Assembly: GCA_964530625.1 (NCBI GenBank)
Contig: CAZHAK010000013.1
Location: 1-64,000, forward strand
Length of the DNA: 64,000 bases
Source: JABWCQ01 sp964530625
GTDB taxonomy: Bacteria; Electryoneota; RPQS01
Direction: 5' to 3'
In this document: piece after piece, positions 8,576 to 16,644 of the stretch
Layout of the letters: each line of letters starts with the position of its first letter
Numbering within the stretch: the stretch's first letter is position 1
Notes under the pieces: model-generated
Told to the model about the DNA's origin: nothing
Databases searched by the model: none
Seen by the model: only the letters and a program-made list of their open reading frames with translations
Made by a program: the position numbers and the translations under genes

Positions 8576-9301
8576 CTACTTTGCAGGAACAGTACCGCTG
8601 AAGCCGAAGGGAGTGAAGCGAGTGGCGGTGTCGTAGATGTCCACTTGTTCTTTGCGCTTCAGGAAGTTAACTGCCGCGTAGGTAAACGGAGTTAAGACGA
8701 TTTCGACGCTGCATTTGAAGACGTAGTTGAAGGCCATCATCAACCAGAGATCGCTCATCGGAATCACGCCGACAAAGGCGATCGTAACAAAGAGAACGGT
8801 GTCAATTCCTTCTCCGACCAGCGTTGATCCGATGGTACGCAGCCAAAGCCATCTGCCTTTTGTGGCGACTTTTAGTTTGGCTAAGATGACGGAATTTGTG
8901 AATTCACCGAAGAGATAGGCGACCATGGAAGCCAGTACAATGCGAGGAACGAATCCCAGGATGCTCGCGAAGGCTTCCTGATTGTCCCAGATACCCGCCG
9001 GAGGTAAGGCGGTGACAATGGCGAAGGTCAGCGCGGCCAGAATATTGGCAGCGAATCCCAGCCAGATCACGCGGCGCGCGCGGGCGAAACCGTACACTTC
9101 GGTGAGAATGTCTCCGAAGATATAGCTTAAGGGAAACAAGAAGGTCCCTCCGTCAAAGGGAAAGTTGCCGAAGCCGACGAGCTTGGTGGCCGCGATATTT
9201 GAGATCAACAAGACAGCTACGAACAGTCCACCAATGAGGTCGTAGTAGCGGAGACCGCTCGGGAGGTCTTTGGGCCGGATGATCCAGTTGGTTTGGGGCA
9301 T
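8576..9301 (-). CDS. yhhQ: Queuosine precursor transporter (YhhQ/VUT family)
   Basis: The 241-aa inner-membrane protein matches the VUT/YhhQ family of queuosine-precursor importers. Family signatures are LLISNIAATKLV, FPLSYIFGDILTEVYGFARA, ASMVAYLFGEFTNS and GSTLVGEGIDTVLFV, spread over six to seven hydrophobic segments. It is divergent from queG, which makes the last step of queuosine synthesis. Together they suggest salvage or import of a precursor (preQ0, preQ1 or queuine) followed by tRNA modification. The exact substrate cannot be read from sequence. Confidence 0.9.
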   Translation of the reverse strand: MPQTNWIIRPKDLPSGLRYYDLIGGLFVAVLLISNIAATKLVGFGNFPFDGGTFLFPLSYIFGDILTEVYGFARARRVIWLGFAANILAALTFAIVTALPPAGIWDNQEAFASILGFVPRIVLASMVAYLFGEFTNSVILAKLKVATKGRWLWLRTIGSTLVGEGIDTVLFVTIAFVGVIPMSDLWLMMAFNYVFKCSVEIVLTPFTYAAVNFLKRKEQVDIYDTATRFTPFGFSGTVPAK

Positions 9302-9312
9302 GAAGCGTTTTG

Positions 9313-9350
9313 TCAGAAGTCAGAAGTCAGAAGTCAGAAGTCAGAAGTCA
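9313..9350 (+). repeat. Tandem heptanucleotide repeat TCAGAAG
   Basis: Five perfect copies of TCAGAAG plus a partial sixth run through the 92-base gap between the divergent yhhQ and queG genes. The array can be read as an ORF from a TTG at 9310, which would wrongly extend QueG by 28 residues. Copy number in such arrays can change by slippage. Here that would alter promoter or leader spacing. Confidence 0.85.
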
Positions 9351-9393
9351 GAAAAATAACCACTCTTGGGCGAAATTGCAACCTTTAGATAAA

Positions 9394-10437
9394 ATGAGTT
9401 TGGAGCAGCGGATTGCGGCTCGGGCATGGGAGCTGGGGTTTGACTTGTGCGGATATTCGGCTGCGGGGCCGCCTGCGCGGGGGGCAGAGTTCCGGGAGTG
9501 GCTTGTTAAGGGGATGGCGGGGACGATGACATATCTGAACCGGTCAGCCGAACGCCGGCTGAATCCTGAGCTTGTGCTGCCGGGGGTGCGTACTGTGATT
9601 TCTGTGGGGCAATCTTACTTCACGGGATTTTTGCCCGAGGAAGTTCGCAAGGATCCCTCGCGGGGGATTATTGCCAGCTATGCCTGGGGGCAGGACTATC
9701 ATGATTTGATGAAACACGCGCTTGAAGAGCTTGCGGAGTTTGTGCAGTCGGTTTCATCTGATGTAATGACGAAAGCCTATGTGGATACGGGGCCGGTGCT
9801 TGAACGAGAAGTTGCTGAAAGCGCGGGTTTAGGATTTATTGGCAAGAATACTCTGTTGATTCATCCGAAGATGGGGTCGCAATTGTTTCTGGGAGAGATT
9901 TTGACATCTCTCGAGCTTGTGCCCTCTCCCCCGCCGAAGCAAATGCCTTCGTGCGGAAGCTGTACGAAGTGTTTAGATGTTTGTCCGACGCACGCTTTTC
10001 CCAGTGCTTATGTGCTTGATTCGCGCTTGTGTATTTCGTATTTGACGATTGAGTTTCGCGGCTCGATACCTGTGGAACTTCGAGCAAAGATGGGCAATCA
10101 TATCTTTGGATGCGATGATTGTCAGACATGCTGTCCGTGGGTGAATCGGTTCTCGACTTTGACGAGACAGCGGGCTTATGATAATACTCTCGAACGAAAG
10201 GCTCCGAAACTTGCCGATCTTGCGCGACTGAATGAGCAGGAGTTTATGGAGATATTTAGGGGGAGCGCGGTGCTGAGACCGAAGTACGAAGGGTTTATGC
10301 GGAATGTTGCGATAGCGATTGGGAATTGGAATTCAAAAGAAAAAATGGATGTGCTTCATCCGCTGTTGAAGCATGAGAGTTTGTTGGTGCGGGAACATGC
10401 GGAGTGGGCCGGCAAGCAATTGAGTTATCGGGACTAA
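9394..10437 (+). CDS. queG: Epoxyqueuosine reductase QueG
   Basis: QueG reduces epoxyqueuosine to queuosine in tRNA using a cobalamin and two [4Fe-4S] clusters. The 347-aa protein has the N-terminal flavodoxin-reductase-like B12 domain, with DTGPVLEREVAESAGLGFIG as its core motif. The ferredoxin-like motifs are CGSCTKCLDVCP (with PTHAF following) and CDDCQTCCPW. A C-terminal HEAT-like helical tail ends the protein. I chose the ATG at 9394, where homology begins (MSLEQRIAARAWELGFDLCG). The longer frame upstream reads through the heptamer repeat. Confidence 0.95.
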   Translation: MSLEQRIAARAWELGFDLCGYSAAGPPARGAEFREWLVKGMAGTMTYLNRSAERRLNPELVLPGVRTVISVGQSYFTGFLPEEVRKDPSRGIIASYAWGQDYHDLMKHALEELAEFVQSVSSDVMTKAYVDTGPVLEREVAESAGLGFIGKNTLLIHPKMGSQLFLGEILTSLELVPSPPPKQMPSCGSCTKCLDVCPTHAFPSAYVLDSRLCISYLTIEFRGSIPVELRAKMGNHIFGCDDCQTCCPWVNRFSTLTRQRAYDNTLERKAPKLADLARLNEQEFMEIFRGSAVLRPKYEGFMRNVAIAIGNWNSKEKMDVLHPLLKHESLLVREHAEWAGKQLSYRD

Positions 10438-10468
10438 CAGGCTGATTTATTATTATTATGAATTCCTA

Positions 10469-10497
10469 TTGACAAAGAGACCGTTTTCAGTTATCTT
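10469..10497 (+). promoter_or_regulatory. Sigma70-type promoter
   Basis: TTGACA (10469-10474), a 17-base spacer and TATCTT (10492-10497) lie upstream of the small secreted protein gene. The predicted start near 10504 puts the 15-bp tandem repeats at the very 5' end of the transcript. Confidence 0.7.
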
Positions 10498-10505
10498 TTT
10501 TGCAA

Positions 10506-10550
10506 GTGCACCAAAAGGCGGTGCACCAAAAGGCGGTGCACCCTGGGCGG
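10506..10550 (+). repeat. Three tandem 15-bp repeats in the leader
   Basis: Two identical copies of GTGCACCAAAAGGCG (10506-10520 and 10521-10535) are followed by a diverged third, GTGCACCCTGGGCGG (10536-10550). They begin at the predicted transcription start and end 28 bases before the ATG at 10579. GTGCAC is itself palindromic, so this could be an array of operator half-sites or a repeated RNA element. Confidence 0.85.
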
Positions 10551-10578
10551 AAAACATAGCAGAATTCGGAGGCTTGCC

Positions 10579-11055
10579 ATGGTCAAAGCACCTTCCACCA
10601 CGACCGCAGCGATAATGCTGGCGGTTTTTTTGTGTTTGGGAAGTGCGAAAAGTTTTGCGCAGTGCGTGAGCGGAGTTGACTACGATTGTTCAGGTTCCTA
10701 TTCAGACTGCGGGCATGTGACAACAGGGTGTACCCAGTCGTCGGTTTTTCAGGTCAACTTTAGTGGAACTTTCACAATGGGCGCAAGAATTGTAAACTGC
10801 ACAAATGCTTGTGACTGCAGCTCCTGTGTCTTTGTTGAGAAAGTCGCAAGTGGATCCATCATAGACTCTGTAGAATCGGGCTGCTCGGTACAGATTTGCA
10901 GCAATACAATGACTCTCTGGCTTGATACAGGCTACGACTATCGTTTGTATGTTTGCAAGCGACCTTGCGACGACGAGCACGATTACTCTGATTGTGATGA
11001 AGCATGCAAGGCAGAGGGTTGGCTCGTCAGTAATCCGGGGCCGAACTGCCCATGA
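10579..11055 (+). CDS. Small secreted cysteine-rich protein, unknown function
   Basis: The 158-aa protein has a signal peptide (about 1-28, ending FAQ) and about 18 cysteines in the mature part, including CDCSSC and a C-terminal CDDEHDYSDCDEACKAEG cluster. The pattern suggests a disulfide-bonded extracellular protein, or a metal-binding one. It has no T9SS sorting domain. GGAGG stands upstream of the ATG. The stop overlaps the start of the next gene by four bases, so it is coupled to a T9SS beta-helix protein. I do not recognise the family. Confidence 0.75.
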   Translation: MVKAPSTTTAAIMLAVFLCLGSAKSFAQCVSGVDYDCSGSYSDCGHVTTGCTQSSVFQVNFSGTFTMGARIVNCTNACDCSSCVFVEKVASGSIIDSVESGCSVQICSNTMTLWLDTGYDYRLYVCKRPCDDEHDYSDCDEACKAEGWLVSNPGPNCP

Positions 11056-12698
11056 AAGCGATTATAAGCTCACTCATTGCTGTGTTCTTCTTTGCGACTA
11101 TTTCGGCAGGAGACGTGCTACGCGTTCCCTCTGTATTTTCCAGTATACAGGAAGCGTTTTCTATACTTGAGCACGGCGACACAATATTGGTTGCACCCGG
11201 GGTGTATGTTGAAGCCTTGACCGCTCCCGCATCAGACTTTGTGATGCTAGGAGAAGTGGCGATTGACTCTTTTGCAGTAGAGTTCTCTGTGATAGATCCG
11301 ACGGACTTACCCGGCTCTGATTCGCTGCGATGCTTGACACTGACGGGCGGGCGCGCGGAATTTCGCGACATTGTTTTCCGCAACCGCAGCGGAATGACTT
11401 CGGGGCGGGCGTCTTCAAATCCGGGCGGAGTAAGAGGTGATACGACGGTGGTTGAAGCGACCTTTGAACGATGCATGTTTGATTCTGTGCATAGCGGAGT
11501 GTCTCGTATTGATCGAATCATGGTAAATCGGTGTAGATTCATTGGTTCCCGTGTCGGCGCTGTTTACACGGGCCTTTGGCGAGGCAGGTTGTTTGCAGAC
11601 AGCACGTGGTTTGACGGCGCAACTTTAGGTCTTGTGACCGCAGGACGAGGAGGATTGATAAAGAATTGTCTATTCACTCATAGGGGCGGTCATCAGATGC
11701 TGGTCGGACTTGGAGACAGTTTGCTCATAGAAAACTGCCACTTTTTGGGTCTTGATACGCTAAGTGTTCGAGCGATATTGATTCGACCACGATGCGGGTC
11801 GCACGTCCGGGATTGTTTGTTCGAGAATATTTTGTATGGCAGCACTGGAATTGTTGATATTGTCGACACTTGTTTCGGCCAGCCGAAGGGTTGGGATTGC
11901 GAATTGGAGTTTATCAACAACCGGTTTTTGCGTTGCGGTTCCACTCGGTGGAACACGAACTCAGGCGGCGAAATGGTACATATTCGGTGCAGCGAATCAG
12001 GGCAGGGATTTATCGCGCTGCTTGACAGCAATATGATTGATTCAACGCAGGATGTCCGTGGCATGGCATCCGGCATCGTGCTGCGGGGGTCTGCCATTGT
12101 AAGAAATACGATTTTCGGCGACGGAGTTACGCGGACAAAGCCTCAGGTTGCCGTCTATGATCGATCGGTGCACGATACGGCATACTTCCGCCACAATTCC
12201 TTTGGGCAGGAACCAGGCGGTATTGAATTCTTCATAGGCGGCACAGCGGTGATAGATGCGCGCGACAATTGGTGGGGACATGCGAGCGGGCCGTTTCATC
12301 CGCAGAACAATCCGAGCGGGCAGGGAGCGTATGTGGACGACGGGATTCGTTTCAATCCGTGGCTGCTTTCTGACCCGGACACGGCGAACATAGACACGAA
12401 TGAAGTCGCGGTTGACGATCGGACTCGTTTGACAGCGAGCGAGTTTGTAATGACTGCCTTCCCGAATCCGTTTAACGCGGTGACGACGTTGCAGATCGAG
12501 GTGGGGAGGATTGGAGATTACGAAGTTATCTTATATGACGTGACGGGAAGAGTTGCGGCGGAAGTTTTTACGGGGAGAATTGACCGGAGGCAGTCTGTGT
12601 CACTAAACGCGGACGGACTTTCGAGCGGGGTTTACTTCGCGCGGCTTAGTGGCAACGAGGGAACGCTCGCGGTTAGTAAGGTCTTATTGTTGAAGTGA
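11052..12698 (+). CDS. Right-handed beta-helix protein with T9SS sorting domain
   Basis: The 548-aa protein has a signal peptide (about 1-19) and a pectate-lyase-like parallel beta-helix region. That region starts with the typical SIQEAFSILEHGDTILVAPG cap and runs to about residue 430. The C-terminal 85 residues form a type-A T9SS sorting domain (FPNPFNAVTT ... GVYFARL ... KVLLLK). Such proteins are translocated by the T9SS and their sorting domain is removed by PorU. No polysaccharide lyase catalytic residues can be assigned. It is translationally coupled to the upstream Cys-rich protein gene. Confidence 0.85.
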   Translation: MKAIISSLIAVFFFATISAGDVLRVPSVFSSIQEAFSILEHGDTILVAPGVYVEALTAPASDFVMLGEVAIDSFAVEFSVIDPTDLPGSDSLRCLTLTGGRAEFRDIVFRNRSGMTSGRASSNPGGVRGDTTVVEATFERCMFDSVHSGVSRIDRIMVNRCRFIGSRVGAVYTGLWRGRLFADSTWFDGATLGLVTAGRGGLIKNCLFTHRGGHQMLVGLGDSLLIENCHFLGLDTLSVRAILIRPRCGSHVRDCLFENILYGSTGIVDIVDTCFGQPKGWDCELEFINNRFLRCGSTRWNTNSGGEMVHIRCSESGQGFIALLDSNMIDSTQDVRGMASGIVLRGSAIVRNTIFGDGVTRTKPQVAVYDRSVHDTAYFRHNSFGQEPGGIEFFIGGTAVIDARDNWWGHASGPFHPQNNPSGQGAYVDDGIRFNPWLLSDPDTANIDTNEVAVDDRTRLTASEFVMTAFPNPFNAVTTLQIEVGRIGDYEVILYDVTGRVAAEVFTGRIDRRQSVSLNADGLSSGVYFARLSGNEGTLAVSKVLLLK

Positions 12699-12726
12699 CT
12701 CGATTGCGCTCAAATGCTTGACCCCC

Positions 12727-12786
12727 TTTTATCCCCCCGGAGGACCGGGGGGAAATCAAAAAAGGCAGCCTTGCGGCTGCCTTTTT
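12727..12786. terminator. Double-hairpin bidirectional terminator, copy 1
   Basis: Two hairpins follow each other: CCCCCCGG-agga-CCGGGGGG (12733-12752), then GGCAGCC-ttgc-GGCTGCC (12764-12781), flanked by A6 and T5. The second is a bidirectional intrinsic terminator between convergent genes ending at 12698 and 12808. A near-identical copy lies at 13855-13917. Confidence 0.9.
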
Positions 12787-12807
12787 GAGTAAGAATTGTC
12801 TTGTGGC

Positions 12808-13767
12808 TTAGGGGAAACCCACAGTTGCGATATCGTACGTCCATGCGCCGTTGTCGTGCGGGCGGTTTATGATGTAGTACGCATACTCCGGATAACAAGT
12901 GTCGAGCGTGCCTCGCCAGTTGCCGTTTGGCAGAATAAACGCGCTTCTGCCGGATATTTGTTCAACAACCATATCCGCAGACGTGAACGTACCACGACGC
13001 AGTCCGCATGTTTCCAATCCCATGAGTCCCACGTGGTGAGCGTCCACGATCGGAAATCCAATTGGCGTCGCGGCTTGAACCCCGCTCGCAATTGACACGG
13101 TCCCCGCAGGCGCGTAGCCACTTTGCGCGCAACCTGTGATAATCGGTGGCGGAGAGTCATGAATTGAGGCGAAGAAAAACGCTTGACCCAAGGCCATCGC
13201 CGAAGTAGTTTCCAGAGAGCCTGTCCAGTTTCCTGCGGGAGCCACTCGATAGGCAAAGGCTCCGCCGTTTTGCGTGACGACACGATCTGCTGTGGTGAAG
13301 CCGCCCGGCATCGCTTGATTTCGAATGATACTCGATGGTTGGGTTGTGATGTCGGCTGAGAAGCTTGAACAAGCAGAGGAGCCAGTCACGCGGTATTCCA
13401 ATTTTCCCAAGGCGAACGGGACGGATTTCGCCCTTCCTTCAGGAAATTGGAAGTCGCGCAAGTAATAGCAGCCAACCGTATCGCTGGATTCAATGACCTC
13501 ATTGTTGGCATCCAGAGCTACGACATAGAAGAATTCGCGACCGGGCAGCGAAGGTCTGGAGTGTGTGGACGACAGCCCGCTCACCAAGTTTGCAAAGACG
13601 TAGCTGCCAATGAACGCGGGGCTATTGTAAACGGCATACTGCTCCGCCTCGGGGACTGCCTGCCAGCATAACTCAAACTGCTCGGAGCCATAGGGGACTT
13701 CCACGCCGACGGGAAAAGCATAGCTTGGCAAAGTATAGACTGTTATCGCAAGCAGAAGGGTACGCAT
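12808..13767 (-). CDS. Exported protein with two internal repeats, unknown function
   Basis: The 319-aa protein has a signal peptide (MRTLLLAITVYTLPSYAFP), then a fibronectin-III-like segment (about 20-110; FELCWQAVPEAEQYAVY). Two copies of a roughly 50-residue module follow, each with FT(T/S)AD.VV.Q..G..A and a G(N)W.G(S/T)L(E/D)T core. It ends without a T9SS sorting domain, so surface delivery, if any, must be by another route. I chose the ATG at 13767 because GGAGG precedes it and the signal peptide starts there; a longer frame has no support. It is monocistronic, between the two copies of the double-hairpin element. Confidence 0.78.
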   Translation of the reverse strand: MRTLLLAITVYTLPSYAFPVGVEVPYGSEQFELCWQAVPEAEQYAVYNSPAFIGSYVFANLVSGLSSTHSRPSLPGREFFYVVALDANNEVIESSDTVGCYYLRDFQFPEGRAKSVPFALGKLEYRVTGSSACSSFSADITTQPSSIIRNQAMPGGFTTADRVVTQNGGAFAYRVAPAGNWTGSLETTSAMALGQAFFFASIHDSPPPIITGCAQSGYAPAGTVSIASGVQAATPIGFPIVDAHHVGLMGLETCGLRRGTFTSADMVVEQISGRSAFILPNGNWRGTLDTCYPEYAYYIINRPHDNGAWTYDIATVGFP

Positions 13768-13780
13768 AACACCTCCACGA

Positions 13781-13824
13781 AACTTATATGGGTATAAGTT
13801 ACAGCGGGGAATGGGGAAAGTCAA
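13781..13824 (-). promoter_or_regulatory. Promoter with perfect palindrome at the start site
   Basis: On the minus strand TTGACT (13819-13824), a 17-base spacer and TAACTT (13796-13801) form a promoter. A perfect inverted repeat AACTTATA-tggg-TATAAGTT (13781-13800) overlaps the -10 element and the predicted transcription start. It could be an operator or a 5'-end mRNA hairpin for the gene starting at 13767. Confidence 0.6.
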
Positions 13825-13854
13825 GAGAATCTTGTGCACCTTGAAACTTGACCC

Positions 13855-13917
13855 TATTATCCCCCCGGAAGACCGGGGGAAAATGACAAAAGAGGCAGCC
13901 TTGTGGCTGCCTCTTTT
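13855..13917. terminator. Double-hairpin terminator, copy 2
   Basis: The hairpin CCCCCGG-aaga-CCGGGGG (about 13862-13879) is followed by a perfect 13-bp stem with loop TTGT (13888-13900 against 13905-13917). On the minus strand this lies directly after the stop of the sigma-54 activator gene (13918). It is a diverged duplicate of the element at 12727-12786, in the same orientation. Confidence 0.88.
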
Positions 13918-15471
13918 CTAATCGTTTTCGGGGTGTAGGTCCACACCCAGTTCTTTGGCTTTTTTCCAGAGTGTTGTTCTGTCAATTTGCAGCATTCTAG
14001 CGGCTTTAATGACATGGCCGTTGGCGGCGAGCATGGCATTTTCGATGAACTGTCTCTCGAAATTGCGGACGGCGGTTTTCAATGGCCCGAGTGTGAAGAG
14101 ATTTTCGGGAGTCGCAGTGTCAGTCTGCTGATTCGACGTGGCGCTCGCGGTGTTGACCGGATAGCCTAAGGTCGCCGGGGTGAAGCTGGTGTTCTCCGTG
14201 GTTCCGATGTTCTGTTTCAGGAATTGCAACGTGCCAGAAGTAATCATGGTGGTGTTGCAGGCGAGAATGGCGCGCTCGATAACATTTTCGAGTTCGCGGA
14301 CATTGCCGGGCCACGGATGTGTAAGCATCATCGCCATCGCGTCATCGGTCATCGTGAACGTGCCCTTTTGCAGACGGCCGCCGATTTTGTCGAGGAAGTG
14401 CGCGCAGAGCATCGGGATATCTTCTTTGCGCTCCCGCAGCGGCGGAATCGTGATAGGCACGACATTCAGGCGATAATAGAGATCCATACGGAAGCGGCCT
14501 TCCTGAATCATCCGTTCGAGGTCGCGGTTGGTGGCCGTGACGACGCGAATGTTGACCGGAATTTTCTTATTGCCGCCCAGCCGCTCGATTTCGCGATCCT
14601 GAAGCACGTTCAGGAGCTTGACCTGAGTGGAGAGCGATAGTTCACCGATTTCGTCCAGGAAAATCGTTCCGCCGTTGGCCGCTTCAAATTTACCGATGCG
14701 GGTTTGCTTGGCATCGGTGAAGGCTCCCTTTTCGTGCCCGAAGAGTTCGGATTCGAGCAAGGTTTCGGGCAGCGCCGCGCAATTGACTTTGATGAACGGC
14801 TTATCGACGCGCGGTCCCTCAAAGTGCAAGGCACGGGCGACAAGTTCTTTACCCGCGCCGGTTTCGGCACGGATGAGAACGGTGGTATCCACGGTCGCCA
14901 CGTCGCGGATTGCGTCAAAGACTTTGTGCATGATGGCAGAGCGTCCCACTAAGCCACCTAGCTTATGATCCCCGCCGAGCCGACGCTTCAGTTTTTCGAC
15001 TTCGCCGACGAGGCGAAGGTTTGAGAGCGCGGCATCTACAGTACGCGCGAGGAGCCGTGGCTCCATCGGCTGTGTGACATAATTGGTGGCACCATTTTCC
15101 ATTGCTTCGACGATCCGTTCGGAGTTATCATTCTCCGAATAGATCACCACAGGCAGGCGTAAGTGCCGCGCGCGGATATCGCCGATCAGCGATATCCCCG
15201 AGGCGCCTTTGAGGTCCACGTCACAGAGGACCACGTCCACAGTTTCAGTTTCGAGCCGGTTCAACACGTTACTTGGGTTTGTCTCGTGTAGCACCCGGTA
15301 TCCGCCTTCACCATTCAGGGAGCGCGTGACGCGCTCGATGGCGGCGGATTTTTCATCAACGATCAAAAGCGTTGGTTCAGGCATCGTGGGGGTCTCCCGT
15401 TTCCATAATCCATTCGTTAGCACCCATAGAACATCCATACCCTCGGCAAAAGTTGGGCCGAGCTGATTCAT
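13918..15471 (-). CDS. NtrC-family sigma-54 activator with receiver domain
   Basis: The 517-aa protein has a receiver domain (about 35-155; LLIVDEKS, Asp in VLCDVDL), a sigma-54 AAA+ domain (about 165-405) and a Fis-type HTH at the C-terminus (AARMLQIDRTTLWKKAKEL). Walker A is AETGAGKE, Walker B is GGTIFLDEIGEL and the arginine finger region is present. The sigma-54 contact loop reads GAFTDA, not the standard GAFTGA. The first acidic pocket position is Glu (VDEKS), so phosphorylation may be altered. I chose the ATG at 15471, which has AGGAGG five bases upstream; this leaves about 29 residues before the receiver. No partner histidine kinase is adjacent. Confidence 0.9.
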   Translation of the reverse strand: MNQLGPTFAEGMDVLWVLTNGLWKRETPTMPEPTLLIVDEKSAAIERVTRSLNGEGGYRVLHETNPSNVLNRLETETVDVVLCDVDLKGASGISLIGDIRARHLRLPVVIYSENDNSERIVEAMENGATNYVTQPMEPRLLARTVDAALSNLRLVGEVEKLKRRLGGDHKLGGLVGRSAIMHKVFDAIRDVATVDTTVLIRAETGAGKELVARALHFEGPRVDKPFIKVNCAALPETLLESELFGHEKGAFTDAKQTRIGKFEAANGGTIFLDEIGELSLSTQVKLLNVLQDREIERLGGNKKIPVNIRVVTATNRDLERMIQEGRFRMDLYYRLNVVPITIPPLRERKEDIPMLCAHFLDKIGGRLQKGTFTMTDDAMAMMLTHPWPGNVRELENVIERAILACNTTMITSGTLQFLKQNIGTTENTSFTPATLGYPVNTASATSNQQTDTATPENLFTLGPLKTAVRNFERQFIENAMLAANGHVIKAARMLQIDRTTLWKKAKELGVDLHPEND

Positions 15472-15538
15472 CGCAACCTCCTTGTTCATCCATTACAACA
15501 TCGGGAAACACCCGAGAATTACACTTACTATCCTCCCT

Positions 15539-15567
15539 GAAATACTGAGTTAGGGACAACTTGTCAA
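15539..15567 (-). promoter_or_regulatory. Sigma70-type promoter for the sigma-54 activator gene
   Basis: On the minus strand TTGACA (15562-15567), a 17-base spacer and TATTTC (15539-15544) lie 68 bases or more upstream of the ATG. The -35 region sits in a GACAA-G-TTGTC palindrome. No sigma-54-type site is obvious here. Confidence 0.55.
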
Positions 15568-15657
15568 CATAACAGTTTGCAGAGCATAGGCCAAAGAGTC
15601 AAGAGCTCTGACCCATAATTGTAGAAAAGTGGCGACCGGAGATTTGGACCTGGAAAT

Positions 15658-15686
15658 TTGACAATCCAGCAAGCGTCTGGTATATT
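15658..15686 (+). promoter_or_regulatory. Sigma70-type promoter for dapA
   Basis: TTGACA (15658-15663), a 17-base spacer and TATATT (15681-15686) predict a start near 15693 and a leader of about 64 bases before the dapA ATG. Together with the minus-strand promoter at 15539-15567 this makes 15472-15756 a divergent promoter region. I see no long leader that could hold a lysine riboswitch. Confidence 0.72.
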
Positions 15687-15756
15687 CTAATTCGGGAATT
15701 TTGCGCATGTTGCGAAGTTGCGACAGGCGATAATCGTACACAAACTCCATAACAAT

Positions 15757-16644
15757 ATGAACTTCTACTCAGGATTGTGGATAGCGGTGGTGACACCGTT
15801 CAAAAATGGGCTGATTGATGAGGCCTCCCTGCAAAATTTGGTCAGTGATCTTGCGAATCGCGGTGTGGATGGTTTTGTGCCGTTGGGCACGACGGGGGAA
15901 GCTTCATGCCTCTCTTCGGACGAGCGGCGGCGGGTGATTCAGCTTGTGCTGGAAGCGGCCAAGGGCTGTAAGGTGGCACCGGGCTGTGGAACGAACGCTA
16001 CGGCTCAGACGATAGAATTTGTGAATGAGGCGAAAAAGCTCGGCGCACAGGGGGCGATGGTCATCACGCCATATTACAACAAGCCGACTCAGGAAGGGCT
16101 GTTTGCCCACTTTGAGGCGGTGCATAACGCAACGGAATTGCCGCTCTTGCTCTACAATGTGCCGGGCCGGACGAGTGTAAATATGCTTCCGGCGACGGTG
16201 GAGAAGCTCTCAGACTTGCCGAGAATTACCTCGATTAAGGAAGCCTCGGGGAACTTGGAGCAAATCAGTGAAGTGGCGGCGCGGGTTGAGGGCCGGATGA
16301 CGGTGCTGTCGGGCGACGACGGATTGACTTTACCGATCATGGCGGTGGGCGGGGTCGGGGTGGTCTCGGTGGCGGGGCATGTTTGCCCGGATTTGCTGAA
16401 GGGTATCATCGAAGCTTACGATCGCCGGGATACGCACTCCGCGCTGTTGCTGCATCAGACCTTGGCTCCGATTGTAAAAGCAATGTTCCTTGAGACGAAT
16501 CCCGCTCCGGTGAAATATGCGCTGTCGGCGATGGGCAAGATGGCTAATGAATTCAGGTTGCCAATGGTGCCGGTCAGGAAAGAGACGGAAGGAAAAATCC
16601 GCGTGGCGATTGCCGCGTATCTGGAGAGTTTGAATGTCGCATGA
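15757..16644 (+). CDS. dapA: 4-hydroxy-tetrahydrodipicolinate synthase
   Basis: DapA condenses pyruvate with aspartate semialdehyde, the first committed step to diaminopimelate and lysine. The 295-aa TIM-barrel protein shows the GTTGEA motif near residue 45, the catalytic Tyr in LLYNVPGRT and the Schiff-base Lys in ITSIKEASGN. Length is typical. I chose the ATG at 15757 (MNFYSGLWIAVVTPF) over an upstream TTG, since homology starts there, although its ribosome binding site is weak. The stop overlaps the dapB start by 11 bases. Confidence 0.96.
   Translation: MNFYSGLWIAVVTPFKNGLIDEASLQNLVSDLANRGVDGFVPLGTTGEASCLSSDERRRVIQLVLEAAKGCKVAPGCGTNATAQTIEFVNEAKKLGAQGAMVITPYYNKPTQEGLFAHFEAVHNATELPLLLYNVPGRTSVNMLPATVEKLSDLPRITSIKEASGNLEQISEVAARVEGRMTVLSGDDGLTLPIMAVGGVGVVSVAGHVCPDLLKGIIEAYDRRDTHSALLLHQTLAPIVKAMFLETNPAPVKYALSAMGKMANEFRLPMVPVRKETEGKIRVAIAAYLESLNVA

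Noticed and set aside
9302..9393. preQ1 riboswitch between yhhQ and queG
   Set aside because: The gap is nearly filled by the heptamer repeat and shows no preQ1-like hairpin with A-rich tail.
15472..15756. Lysine riboswitch before dapA
   Set aside because: Predicted leader is only about 64 bases, too short for a lysine riboswitch of roughly 170 bases.
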